From contig OY755242.1 of NCBI GenBank assembly GCA_963576725.1, forward strand, positions 63,740,324 to 63,804,323: a stretch of 64,000 bases of DNA, given 5' to 3'. This document shows positions 45,601 to 60,600 of the stretch, one piece after another; position 1 is the first letter of the stretch, and each line of letters begins with the position of its first letter. The DNA comes from Azorinus chamasolen (lineage: Eukaryota; Mollusca; Bivalvia; Cardiida; Solecurtidae). A model generated the notes under the pieces. The model saw only the letters and a program-made list of their open reading frames with translations. It was not told the origin of the DNA and did not search any database. The position numbers were made by a program, and so were the translations under genes.

Positions 45601-48600
45601 TGGGTCTTCTATGTTTTAAAATGCGTAAAACACAATTATATGAAAGACATGGTTATGGGTTAAGAAAAGGTGACAGCTAAATTCAGGGTGGGAGTAATGG
45701 CAGTCTTCTGTATTAAGCTACAAACTTTCTTTAAATACCAGAGTAAGAAAGCTCATTGAAGGTCGCTTTAGACAAGTCGTATTGTATCAACTTCTTCAAA
45801 ACATTTAGGGACAACCGTTTTCTAAGGTAATACATGTACATACCATTGATAGATATGCAAATATTGAAAATAATAACCGCCCGACTGTTATGTTTCAGCA
45901 TAATGTTCATATTAAGGACCTTGATCTTTCTGGCAACAACCTCTGCGGCAAAGGCGCCACTTATGTAGCTGAAGCACTACGAGAAAACACGTCGGTAGAA
46001 GATCTGGTAAGAGCAAGTTTCTTCACATTCCTGTATCACTACATAAATGATGTTCAGACAAAACTCCTCGATAAATCGATTCTTCACATTGAACCGCAAA
46101 ACTGGGAAACGATATTTAGGCCATTGCTACCATTTCAAAAAAAATATTAACCAGTTAGCGATACGCACTCGCGCACGTGCGTAACATCAATCTGAAAGGT
46201 GAAAACATTATCATGACAAAACCAAAAAAGCCGCGACTGTTCCGGCGAAAGAAGTAACGAAGCCATTACTCGTGTGTGGTAGAAACAAACGAATAATCAT
46301 ATATCACACTTGTCTTGCATTTATATTTGTCTTTTATCACCGATATCAACTGGTTCAGAAAAAATAATAATTCAATTTTGTTTTTCAAGCACATTTACGA
46401 GACACGCTTGTTCTGTGTTTATTTTTTAAGCCCATTTACGAGACACGCTTGTTCTGTGTTTGTTTTTCAAGCCCATTTACGAAACACGCTTGTTCTGTGT
46501 TTGTTTTTCAAGCTCATTTACGAGACACACAAGTTCTGTGTTTGTTTTTCAAGCACATTTACGAGACACGCTTGTTCTGAGTAGCATCTGGATTAAAACC
46601 GTGTGTAAAAATTGCCACGAAATGATAGTTTGTTTTCGGTGTTGAGGGATTTTATTGGATGTTCTTGTTTCAGACATTAGCGCAGTGTAATTTCGACCTG
46701 GATGGCTTAAAGGCAATCGCAGAGGTGTTCTTAGACATGAAGCCAATGAAGCGGTTGGACATGTCAAGTAAGTTCGTTTTCCAGCATACGTGTTTCAAGC
46801 ACCCATGTATGCCTTTCGTCCTTTAATTTTAGCACATAGGCAAGCACTTTAACCCTTCGCTTGCTATTCACGTCAATACCTGTAAATAGTGAAGACCCAG
46901 ATGAGACAGCTCCTGCAGGAGCTGTCTCATCAGGGTCTGCACTATTTACAAGTTGATTGTGCAACCAGTGCACTCCACAGCAGTGATTGCACAGCGAAAT
47001 ACTTGTACACAGTGAAGATATATGTAATTATACAACAGGGCATGGGTAAAGAAGGAGAAATGTATTTTAAAATTCAGCAAGCGAAGGGTTAAACCCAGAC
47101 ATATGAACGTTTTACTCCATAAATTCGCCCTTCTATGCCTTTGCAAACAGAGTCTGCTCTGTTTGCTTATGAACTCATAATGGATCTGAGTTTTCATTTT
47201 ATGTCCCAATAAAGATATTCCCTTGTTCATAGTGTCATTATAAAAATTCAATGATGTCGTTAATTTTTACATGAATATTCATGGAGTAAAGGGTTAAACC
47301 TTATACTCGTACTATATTTGGGTTTTTCGAGCGGTGACCCCGTCTTGGTTGTAAGGAGTTATGCAGAGACGCCCCTGAATATGAAGATTTGATTAATTCA
47401 AAAATAAATATTTAAAGACGAATTACCAATAATACAGGTTATATTATAAAGGGTCAATCAAGCAAAAGTTTTAGAATGGATTTGGGAGTCCAAATACTGA
47501 TGATACATTGGTTATTCATTCCAAAGTTCTCATTGAAAACTGTGTGTCATTGCTCCTCTAGGAACCATCTGATCTAGGTCTACACTGCTTACACATGCCA
47601 ATGCATTCGTTTGCCGCATTCAACGGAATAACCCTTAATAAAAGAATGTTCATTTTGTGTACTTTCTAAACTGAATCATATCTCGTTCAGTTGGCCATGG
47701 TAAAACATGCATTGCAATAAAGAGGAAGCGTTACAATGTGGCGATTGATCCCGTATACACTGCCAGCGTCATAAACACCACAACACCATATACATTAAAA
47801 TTGCGATACTATGAAGTTTTAGTAATGAAGAATTTATGTCTTTCTAGGCAGGTAGCTGCTTAATGCAGGATGAAAGTCATGCAGAAAACTCCTATAGGAG
47901 CCTTCTGCATGACGTCCACCCTGCATTAAGCTGCCACCTGTCTTAATGACCGATAATGATACTTGTTTTAGTGTTTGTTCTTTCGCGGTTTTACTATACT
48001 GTTTCACTGTACGTGGAAGCAATGGCAGTACATCACAATATACCGTGTATTATCTTTATTTGATTATTTGAAACAGTTTTGTTATGCTTTTGTTGTGTTT
48101 TCTTTATTATAGACAACAAGTTCTCTGGAAGACATGCAGCAGTGATAGCTGAAATAATCAAGGTAAACATCATTTGCTATAAATTTACACACCGAGACAC
48201 TGATGCTCCTAGACACAAACTATTTACTAAACTCCGATTCGTCCAACCTTTTGAGAGGGAACTTGTTGACCGAGTGTCAAACAGCTTTGCTCCTGATGAG
48301 AAGCAGAGTAACTCGACGTCTGGTCTGGATCAAAACTGTTTGCAAATGTAGGTCACGTTGCACGTAGCAGCCTAATAGTTAAATTTGTTAGAATTATTAC
48401 TTTAAGGTTTTAGTTTATCTTGAAGTAAATTATTACTGTTTTAATATATTTTAGTTTTAGGTTGTCATGAATATTAAACCTTTATTAACTCTTCGTTTGC
48501 TATTCACGCCAATATACCTACCTGTAAATAGTGAAGACCCAGATGAGACAGCTCCTGCAGGAGCTGTCTCATCAGGGTCTGCACTATTTACAAGTTGATT

Positions 48601-51600
48601 GTGCAACCAGTGCACTCCACAGCGGTAATTGCACAGCGAAATACGTGTACACAGTGAAGATATATGTAATTATACAACAGGGCATGGGTAAAGAAGGAGA
48701 AATGTGTTTTAAAATTCAGCAAGCGAAGGGTTAAAGCAAACAGGTTGTACATGTATGGATGAAGAACACATTTGTACAAGTTTATAAGACAACAGAACTC
48801 ATCAAAAGCTACCTTATCGTAATCAATATGAGAACCTTTAATAGTAGGTGTTTGCTTAAAGCAGAAGAAAGTACTACAGAATGTTCTTATAGGAGCTTTC
48901 TGAATGACGTTGAGGATAGGAGACTGAAGAAGCAGGTGGTTGCTTAATGTGGGGCAAAAGTAATGCAGAAAGCTCCTATAGGAGCTTTCTGTATTATATT
49001 TGACATGCATTAATCTACCACCTGCGTTACAGACCCATAAGTAGACATCTTTTTGATGACCGCTTAAGACAGGTTCTGCTGTACTTGCATTAGAATACAG
49101 AAACTCACTTGAAATAAGACTCGTTTTAAATGGTCGCTGTAAAGAGGTTTAACTGTATTACAGTAAAGGCAACTACAGTAAAGGCAACTACAGTAAAAGC
49201 AACTACAGTAAAACTACAGTAAAACAACTACAGTAAAACTACAGCAAAAGCAAACTACAGTAAAACCCTTTTTAACCGGACGTTCAATGTAGTATAAATA
49301 TCGGTTTTGGAGACAGGTGGCTGCTTGAAAGTCTCTAGGTGCTTTCTGCATGACTCTCACCGTGCATTAAGCAGCCACCTGCCTAAAAGTACCTACTTCT
49401 TCTCAACTAGAATTCCGGTTTTGAGAGATTTTACTGTATTCAGATTCTGTTTGATCATATAATACCAAATACTTATAAAATACACTAACCACCCAGGACA
49501 CATCATAAACATTACAGTAATTAGTCTTTGTACAGCAATTTATTGTTCCAAAACTTGAGATGAAAAATTATACATAAAAGTTTTGTTTTGTTTTGTGACA
49601 TTTTCTTTTTTCGTAACAGAAAAACGATTATATAGAGGATCTCGTATTATCCGGAAATGAATTTGACGATCAGGGAGGTGTTCTGCTGGGGCAAGCCATA
49701 GGTTAGTAAGAGTTGTATATATACACATGTATATAAAATGTTTATTTGATGATTTTTCATGAAGGAAATAATAACATCAGAGCTTTAGATTAAGGTGCGT
49801 ATATATTAACCCTTTCCTTCAGATAAACGTGTTTTCATGCATTTGCAAACAGAGTAGACCTATAGGAGCTGTCCGGTCAGGGTTTGCTAATGGAATTTTA
49901 AAGACCTGTTTCTTTACTTTCTAAAATGGCTACAATGTTCCACCTTCAGTACTTTACTTTCTAAAAGGGCTACAAGTTTCCACCTTCAATATTTTTGCCA
50001 CTAATATTCTGTAGGTATTGAAATTTGGAATAAACATATAACAGGGAAAGGGTTAAAAGCGTCATTTCATCACCAAATCCTATGCTGTGACGACTCGTTA
50101 GAATCGACTGAGATTATTTGAATAAATCTACCGAAAAGGAGCATTAACTAGAGAAAAGGAGATTTTTAGAATTTTGTAGTTTGAAGCCATTGTGCTATAG
50201 GAGCAAATGCTCTATGTATCACATTGGTTTCAAGAAGTGACTTTTATAGAGGCGTAGACGGGCGTATTTATGGAGGAAAGGGTTAAAGAGTGGTCAAACC
50301 ATGGAATTTGGTAGAGAAATAAAGGAAATATTATTACAAAAAGGTTTAATTTATGCATATTTGTCTGTGACATTTAAACTACTTTATTTTGCAGTCAAGA
50401 ACGTAGGCATCAAGAAACTAGACCTGAGCTGGAATCATCTTCGGCGGAACGGTGCAACAGCAGTCTGTATGGCACTCAAAGTAGGTGGCCCAATGAGGCA
50501 TGTTTAACCATTTGAATGTGGCAACGCCTGTAATCGCATTTGTAAACAGGCTAGACCCAAATCAGATGGCTTCTATCGCAACTTTTGGCCTTAAGTACTT
50601 AATAGAATTAGACGTTAAACAATTCCCTCCTACACTATTTTTAGATCTAACCTCTTTGAATACATTTACCGAAAATCAGCATTTACTAGAGAAAATGAAA
50701 CTTTAAGACTTGTATAGTTTTGAAACCATTGTGATAAATAGAGCAATTGCTCATATGGAGCTAATGCGCTATTTATCACAATGGTTTCAAAACATAACCT
50801 TTACAGAGGCCTCAAAAGGCGTCAGTATGATGGAATGGGTTAAAGAATGAAAGTTATTTAGCTCTGAAATAATAAGCATTGAAAGGGTTAAGGGATATTG
50901 ATTTGCTTGCTATACAGATCAAACCAGACTTTAAGTTATTTACAATTCATTTTTATCACATAATCTGCAAATGAGCAGTTTGAATCTGGCTGTACTACGA
51001 TGTAAACGATGACCGAAACAGAAACAGCCGTCAGATATAGTCTATTTCTCTTTCTATGGCATTTTAAAGGATTATGTGATAAAGAGAATCTTATTTTCGT
51101 GTTCATTGCAAATCGTTTTGGATAGCATTACTTTCGACATGCATTAAGCTGTCACATGTGTGTCTATACATGCGAAGTAATACATTTTAGTTTATTCTGC
51201 ATTGTAAACATGGGAAGGAACGAATATTTACTTCGAGTTATCCGAACTTCGAGTAATCTGTGTTCGAGATATCGAAATTCAATCGCATACGTCTTCCCTT
51301 CTATTTCCAAAATACTATCAGGGTACCAAACATTTTGAATCCATATTCACTGCTTTCTAGATACAAATATATATTTGTAACAGAGCTACAGATAAACATG
51401 TGCACCCAAATACTAAAATCGTCATTTCTCCACCAAACCCTATCGAGACGATTCTAAAGAGTGGTCACATTATACACTTTGGTGGATAAATAAAGGAGCT
51501 ATACTTGAAAATATTTAAATTTACGCATCTTATCTGGACTTCTGTTTGTATCTAGAAATCTTGGACAGATGCTGATAATTTGGTCAGTGTACTAAGGGTT

Positions 51601-54600
51601 AGAAACATACAGTTGAACTTCGATATCTCGAACTCGGATAACTCGAAATTTGGGAGAACTCGAAGTAAAAGTGCGGTCCTTCCAAAATTTACAATACAGA
51701 ATTGTTTTAGATTATATCACTACGCATATTTAGAACCACATTTGACAGCTTAATGCAGGTCAAAAGTAATGCTGAAAGCTCCTGTAGGAGCTTTCAGTAT
51801 TTCTTTCGACCTGCATTAAGCTGTTTACTTGAGAATATGTCGTATAAGTCGGATAACTCGAACGTCTGTTATAATTTGTATGGTCCCCTGAAGTTCGAGA
51901 TATCGATGTTCAACTGTATTTGAGAACAACGAGGTTAATGTTTATCTTTTATTCACAGCATAACAATACCATAGAGGAGCTGGATCTCTCATGGAATGGT
52001 TTGGCCGAGGAAGGCTGTAGGGCGCTGGGCGTGGCCTTACCTCATAACCACACCCTCAAGGACCTTGACATCTCGTGCAATAGAATTAACATCTTCTCTC
52101 TGAAGGCCTTCCTGACGGGGTTGGGATTGAATGACACCTTACATGTACTACGGGTAAGTCCACCGACGATAAAATGCAGAAACTGACACTTCTGCTTGTT
52201 AATCCTCTATTCTCATGAATATTTATGGCAGAAATAATGACATTATATGTATTGATTTGCTATATTTTATAATAGTTCATTTATATGTCGATCAAGGGAA
52301 GTTTTGACCATGACACAAACTGAAGAATCAGATCTATATAAATTCATAAGCAAACATACTTTTATAATAGTTCATGTATATCAACCCTTCGGTGCCAACT
52401 TTCTAATTGTCGTCTACAAACCACTTTTGTTAAATCATTTGGAATAATAAGGAACTGAGATAAATAAATGCAAACGTCAAAGGAATAAAGCACATGGATA
52501 GAAATAGAGTTTTAGACAAAAAGTGAAGTCCCTGATCAGACGCTGCCTTGAAAAGGCGGCATCTGATCTGGGACTGCACTATTTGTCGTGGTGCATTTAT
52601 GCGACATCTGCAGTGAAATGGTTAACAAAGGAATATGTAACCATGGCAGAAACTCAAGAGGCAGGTCTATATAAGTTCATAATTAAACAGAGCATACCCT
52701 AAATTGACAGCTCATACAAGAGCCCCTTGGGTCCATGCTTATAAAACTTTTTTAGTTGAGTCTGAGTTCGTTCTCAATCTTTTGATTGGTCAGATTTGAG
52801 TTATCAAGCTTTTGATTGGTCAGATTTGAGCCATAGGCTGAAATCTGACCAATCAAAACTTGAGAACGAACTGACTCAACTAAAAATTTTATAAGCATGG
52901 ACCCAGATCTATCTGGATCGGCCTGTTTTTACGACGACATGGGCTAGCGTCCATCAGATAAAGGGTAAAGTTTATGAATCTAAATAGAAATGGTGTCATT
53001 CTCCATTGTGTCAGGTCAGGAGCTAAATTATTTTTTACAGATTATAGTTTATTTTAATGTATTTTATAGCTTGCAATCATAAATCAGATTTAACAAAAAT
53101 TGAAACTCATTTATTTCATCTGAACAAAGTACAGAAATATTCTGGAACAAAAGATGATTCAAAGAACCATTCAAATTTACAATACTGTTTTCATGGAGAA
53201 TTTTACATTTAATCTCTCTCACATGCAAAGGATTTGTGGTGTATACATCCAATCTCAAATACAGTCTTAAACATTATTATTATGATCATCATTTATTATA
53301 GTTATTATTATTATTATTAGTAGAAGTATTGTTGCTGTTGTTATTATGTTTATCAAATATATCAATTCTACTTAACAGATTGATCAGAATCCGCTCACCA
53401 CAGATGGCGCTATTGCTCTTATGGAGTCTTTAACAAAGTCAGACTGTTCCCAAATTACGGATATACACATGATAGTAAGTGTTGTTTCTATAAGATTGCT
53501 TCATGAACTCTGACGTTTAAGGGATAGCCTTTTAACATGTGCGTTGTAATGTATTAACATATTTATTCCCACGATCCCATACATGGGATATAGGCAAACA
53601 GTGTAGACTCTGATCAGACGCCGCATAATGTGGCGTCTGATCAGAGTCTACACTGTTTGCTGATAGGTATTTCAACATAAAACAAAATGAAAATTTAGAC
53701 CAGGCATCCCTTGGATAAAAAAATGGACTAATCCAATATATAAACATGGAAGAATCCACTGGGAGCAAATGGGTTAAATTATTAAAACAGAGATTATACT
53801 GCGATACTAAAGACAGTTTGTATGTGTACATCCAGTCAGACGAATACCCCTGGTTGACACTGAAAAGGAGTTTACCGAAGGTTTAACGATTTACATTTAC
53901 GTTCATTTGTAAAACCCTCTCATGTTTTGTCACTCCTTTCAAGATTCAAATTCAAATATTCCACACTAGCTTTTAATTTATAGTAACTTTTTTCTACTTG
54001 TTTGTAGAAACCAGTGTATTATCAGTATCAAGCTGTTCGAACATTGGGTCATAATTTGGAAAAGTATAGTGTGCAGACAAAATATTTACATTCTACAATC
54101 GAGAAGTTGCCACTGTCTGTTTCCTTTTGTTTTCGTTTCTTGTAACAAATTTAAATGGTTGGTGCCTTATAATTTGTGATATAGCCATCTGTAAACATTA
54201 TCATATCATTTTTATGCCACCACAAAGTGGTGGCATATAGATTTGCTCTTGTTCGTACATACGTACGTCCGTACGCACATCCAGAAGAATTTGTCCGGGC
54301 TCTTTCTTGGAAAGTATTCATTCAATCCACACCAAACTTTACACGCATGTTTGTGGCCATTATACATGTATCCTTGTCAAGCTCGATAGCCATGTAAATC
54401 GCTTTAGTTGTACAGGAGCTGTGGCCCTTTATTTGCAAAAATGACTTCGAAAATAACTTAACCGGATCATTTCTTGGAAAGTATTTGTCCAAACCTCACC
54501 AAACTTTACAAACATATTTGTGGTCATTATATCCTGGTCAAGTTCGATAGTCATGTAAATCGCTTCAATCATTTAGGAGTTGCAGTCCTTTATTTGCAAA

Positions 54601-57600
54601 AATGGCATAAATCGCTTCACTCGTTGCATACAGGATTATGGCCCTTACTTTCTGTCATTAAAAATCTGGAGTGGGAGCATCAGTGTCATATGGACACGTT
54701 TTTAGTTTTATGAATATTCATTTCTAATTGCAGGATATCCCGATAAACGCGGAGTTCCTCGATACCTTAGACGAACTATTAAAGGTACATAACGTGCGCG
54801 TGTACCACCGTGATCCAAACCGGAAGAAGATAACACCGATCATAAGGGAGAGAACTCTAAAAGACTACGATCCCGCCATGATCTTGTTTGAGTATATGAA
54901 ACAGGAAAACCTTCGGTTGATAGACTTATTCAGAACGTTCGATACAGATGGTGACCAGTCAGTATCAAAGGAAGAGTTGCGAGAAGGCTTTATGGTAAGA
55001 AAATATGACGGAACATTAGTTTGATAGAATGGGCGTCTTTTGTCGGTTATCTCCCCAAATTCAATTTATAGGTAAAGCTCGCACTGAGTAGGTCCCACAT
55101 CCGGATATCTTCTTGCAACGCGATCTAAAACTACCTAAATTACATAAATTTTACATGTAGGCCTATATCATTTGATCGCGCATCTAATAGATGCAGCGAT
55201 GACGTACAGGTCCTTCACGAATGACTACAGAGATGCAGCGATGTCGTAGGCTACTGTCCATTTCAATTTACATGCACTTTGCCACTGAATTTGAATCGAG
55301 ATTTGTTTTACTTACCCGATTGAGACAAATTTAAAGCACTTGTGTCGTCGTTTTTCATGAAATCTGCATCCGATATTCGCTTGAATCCATCTTTAAATAA
55401 AGATTTCATTCATAAAAACAGTTTTCCCATTGTAAACATGTTCATTTCAAACTGCAAATGGCGGACGATTGACGTCGAGTGGAAGGTTTGATTTCAAATG
55501 AGGGTAATTATATAGCTCTTACAAAAATCGATTCAAATTCAGTTACAAAGTACATGTAAATTGAAATGGACAGTACAGTAGGTTTTGTACGAATGGCTAG
55601 GGCCAACGAGACGAATGGGTGCAGCGATAACGTAGCTGGTCCATAATAAATAGACATTTCCTAAACTGAAACTAGGAAGGCACCGGTCAAAGCACCGTTG
55701 CTAAGAATGGTCTCAGAGTGATGGATACATACATGTATAGGACGATTTCTAGAGATGGTGCTTTATCTGAGGACGTCAAAGTGGCGTCAGTGTCAGGTGT
55801 CAGTACTAACGCCCATCCTCTCCTTTGTAAAAAATAATTGACTACATTATTTCATTTACGTACCATCTATATGCATATCATACGTGTTACGTTATTTCGC
55901 TTCAGACCATTAATATGCCACTGTCAGATGACGCTCTCGAGACACTGTTCGAGAAGCTAGATGTTAATGAAAACGATCAGATTGAATACGAGTGAGTACC
56001 AGTATATATGCGAACCCTAGATCAAACCACAATACAGTAAAACCTCTCTTAACCGGACGTTTACTTTAGTATAGATATTCCCATATTGGTCTTGGAGACA
56101 GGTGACAGCTTAATGTAGGGCGGAAGTCATGCAAAAAGCTCCTAGAGGAGCTTTTTGCATGCCTTTCACCCTGCATTAAGCAGTCACCTGCCTGAAATAT
56201 CTAAATTCTTCTCTACTAGAATTCCGGTCAAGAGAGGTTTTACTATAAGTGCAGAGGTCAAGATAAGATGCGTACATTAAAACATTTTCAAGAATAGCTC
56301 CTTTATTTCTCCACCAAACCATATGCTGTAATCACTCTTTGTCTCAAATATATGATTCTAAAGAGCGGTTACAACATATGGTTTGGCGGAGAAATGACGA
56401 TTATACAATATTAACTGTTGCTCTGTAAGTGTGAACACAACAGAATCTCACTTGTCCACTACATTCAACGACTTCTAGAAGAATTTTAAACTGGCCCTGA
56501 GTATTTACACTTTAAGGTTTTACTGTACGCGACTTATATCTTTCAGCGCCAAACTTCTAATTGTCGTCTACAATCCAATTTTGTTAAACATTCGGTAAAA
56601 TAATAAAATAAAATAAATAAATGCAAATTTCACAGAAATAAAGCACATATATAGAACTAGAGTTTGAGACAAAAAGCGAAGTCCCTGATCAGTCCCTGAT
56701 CCCTTGAAAGGGCGGCGCCTGATCTGGGACTGCACTATTTGTCGTGGTGCATTTTTGCGACTGCGGCGTTGAAAGGGTTAAATCAGTATAAATACTCGTA
56801 TTTGTTAACCCATTACTCCGTGAATATTCATTTACGATATGACATCATGAATATTAATTACATTAATTGTTATTTTTGGCCATGGCAGAAACTGTAGGAC
56901 CCATAAGCAAATATCAGACGGTTCCTATAAGAGCCGTCTTCTCTCGGTCTGCTCTGTTTGCAAATGCTTACAGTTGAACTTCGATATCTCGAACTCAGAT
57001 AACTCGAACTTCGGGATTACTCGAACTAAAAGTTTAGTCCTTCCAAAATTTACAATACAGAATTGCTCTAAATTTATCACTAGACATATCTAGAAACACA
57101 TGTAACAGCTTAATGCAGGTCTAAAGTAATGCTGAAAGCTCCTGCAGGAGCTTTCGGCATTACTTTAGACCTGCATGAAGCTGTGAACTTGAGATATTGA
57201 TCAGAATATAAATCGGATGACTCGAACCTCTGTTATCTCGAACTAATTTGTAAGGTCCCTTGAAGTTCGAGATATCGAAGTTCAACCGTAAATGCATATT
57301 TATGGAGTAAAGGGTTTTAATAAGTTATCTGTTTATTTAGCTTCTGTAACTATACTAATACTTGTATATGTGACTTTCCTTACGTAGTTCTCTCTAGAAA
57401 GTGATCGCCTTGAGATGTATACAGTGTATATTTTACTAACTTCCTCACTTATAAAGATATCGATTTATATATAGCTATAGTAGACTAACATTCCTTATCC
57501 CTTTCCCTCATATAAACGCATTTTCACACTTTTGCAAACAGAGCATACCCAAATCAGATTAATCCTGCATGCATGAACGATCTGATCAGGGTCTGCTCTG

Positions 57601-60600
57601 GTTGCTTATGGAGAAGTATATTTTCTGTCAAGGTTACAACATCATGCGTTCGTACATTCTAAACGGTGGTATACCGTTAAAAACAGTAAATAAATACTCA
57701 TGATGTCATTATTTTTACTAACATTGATCATGTGAGGGTTATTAACCTTGTAACAGTGTATATACATGCGCATACCTTTATGTACACAATCCTTTTCGTG
57801 TATCATTTGATTGATTCTTATTCTGAATAATTATTATAAAAAAGTGAAATTGGTTATAACTTACATCACGGCTCTATTTTATCATGACGTCATTAGTGAG
57901 GTAAAGGTCGGCTATAGACAAACAATGAAGAAGTTGCGATCAAACGATGAGATCATACCTCACAACTCCGCCGCCGTACGCCAGCTGAAGAAGTTGATAA
58001 AGGAAGCGCTCATAGAGAAAAGGAAAATGATGAAGACGCAGGCCCAGGAAAAATTGCAGCGTCGTTCCAGCTTGACGGCCATATTTCAGATCAAATCCAA
58101 ACAGGGTCGAATCTGGCGTGTAAATAGATTTTCCATACAATTATCCTGTGCACATTGCTGGGCAGTTTTTTAGCCTACCTACCATTCACCTGCAGAATTG
58201 ATCACAGAACATAAGAATGAAACTAACAATGAATGATGCTTTTGATTTTACTCTAATTACCCGAAGTATTTGAACAAGCATATGCCAATAGTGCAGACCA
58301 AGATCAAACTGCTCCTAGAGGAGCAGTTTGATCAGGGTCTACACTATTTGCTACTGTGTCAGTTTTGATTTAAATTAGTCAAAATGGTGGTAAATAAAGC
58401 TTTACAAATCCTTGGAGACGGGAGTGTGCGTGTCCGAATACTTTGAGTGATTAAGGTAGACGGCGCATCCCTTGCAAATATATGAAACCCTACTAATGCG
58501 ACCACCAAATATGGGCATAATTCTGGGTGGCAGAGGCAGGTGGTAGCTCAATGCAGGGCGAAAGTTATGCAGAAAGCTCCTATAGGAGCTTTCTGCATAA
58601 CTCCCGTCCTGCATTAAGCAACCACCTGCTTATAAAGGCAGAAATGTTTATTCAAAAAGTGGTCGCATGAGAGGGGTTCTACTGTATTCTGTAATTATTG
58701 CATCAAGAAGTCAGATCATAATACATTCTAGTTACCTTACTAACATTTCTAAACGCCACAGTAGGATCCTTAACGTTTTCAGTTCCAGCATTGGCTTTTG
58801 GTAGACACGTTTTCGTCTACTCCAAGTTTTAGAATTGGCACTTGTTCAAATTCTTTATAACAAAATAGATAAACAGAGTTTCAAACAGTTGATCCAGATG
58901 AGACGCCGAGTTCCTCGGAGGAACTCGGTGTCTCATCGGGATCCAAACTGTTTGCCTATTGAAGGAGTTAATACAAATATCAGGAAATTTATTATGACTC
59001 AGAGGACCAGATAAGGTGCGTAAATTTCAACAATTTGAAGTATAACTACTACATTTCTCCACCAAATCCTATACTGTGACCACTATTTAGAATTGTCTCT
59101 TTAAGAAGAGTGGTCACAGTATAGAGTTTGGAGGAGAAATAACGATTGTAGTAGTTGGGTACGCATCCTTATCTGTTGCTCTGATTGGTAGACTATAATG
59201 AGAAACCTATTACAATACTCCCTTGCCCATCCTTACTCCAAATGATTGGGTACACAATTACATATACGAACACTGCTATACTTGTAAACTCACACCTATT
59301 AATTTCTTGGTCAATCTACGTGTTTTATATTTATACCATAATTTCCATGCTAGATGTGTGGCATGGTTATATGATGAGCACATTGCTAAAATAGTTGATA
59401 ACCCCTCAAACTAAGAAACATTCAGCTTCAAAAAATAAGTTGTCTTCTACAGTTCTTAAAATATTTGTTACAGTCCTTTTCAAATTCAGTATAAGATATC
59501 ACACAGTTTAGATCCACATCTTCTCATCTAGATCCAGACTGTATCCAGAAGCCATCATCAATTGATCTTTAGTTTACCCAATTATCTTAGTATTTTTTCT
59601 GCATAAATGTTTATTTCACAGGCCAACACAAAACATTTTACATATAATAAAGTCTTGCCCATGCGACCACTAAAAGAGATATACTTCAGGATTTTAAAAC
59701 AGGTGGTGGCTCAATGCAGAAAAATACAGAAAAAACCCTCACAATTTAGTACAAATATCGTTCTTGGAGACAGGTGACAACTTAATGCAGGGTAAAAGTC
59801 ATGTATAGAAAGTAAGCAGCCACCTGCCTAAAAGTACCTAACTTCTTCTCCGCTAGAAATCCGGTTTAGAGGGGTTCTACTGTATATCAGCTTTCTTTAT
59901 GATTTTATGACAAACATTATGCAACCACCTGCATTTATAGACTCCTATATCAATAGATCATGTGGTCACGTAAGCGAGACTACTGTACATAAATCCATGT
60001 GTGTGCAAAATATCAACGAAAGGGCATAACTCTGGTGGGAATGTTACATTCACGACGTTTGATTATGTCCCCTACTTTAACCCCCCCCCCCCCCCCCCCC
60101 ACCAACCACCTCTTAACCAAATTGACAAAATTTGTCCCATTTTTAATTCCTTTTCAGACCAGTTAATAAACGCTCCCAGACCAGCTAATAAATGCTTTGT
60201 TTATTTCATAAATACATTAAGCCTTTTCCTTACGTAAGCACATTTTGACACATCTGCAAACATAGTAGACCCAGATCAGACGGCTCCTATAGGAGCCGTC
60301 TGATCAGGGTCTGCTGTGTTTGCTTGTTGTGTAATAAATATAGGATTTCACAGCGTCTGCCTGAGCCGAAATATCATGTGTTCATATGCCATTATAAACA
60401 AATATTTTAATATTCATGACGTCATTACTTCCTACATGAATATTCATCAGGGGAAAGGTTAATACTCTCGAAGTAATGTGTACAGTCCCTTGAAGTTCGA
60501 GATATAGGGATGCTTCTGTTTTATGTTGGACCTTTCTCACCTCTTCATATAATATGTTTCATATTACGAAAAGTGATGAACGTTGTCATGATTTGACTTT

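Noticed and set aside
46889..48734. Near-identical frames beginning [16 protein letters not shown] at two sites
   Set aside because: Both lie inside TTAA-H MITEs; other H copies break the frame. Similarity is due to the element.
58116..58124. Donor-like GTGTAAAT near the end of exon 12a that might join it to exon 12b
   Set aside because: Neither GT position gives a frame compatible with the phase of exon 12b.
59185..59414. Frame containing [15 protein letters not shown], similar to an LRR
   Set aside because: The phases do not fit the LRR gene, no splice sites bound it, and the match is a short hydrophobic pattern.
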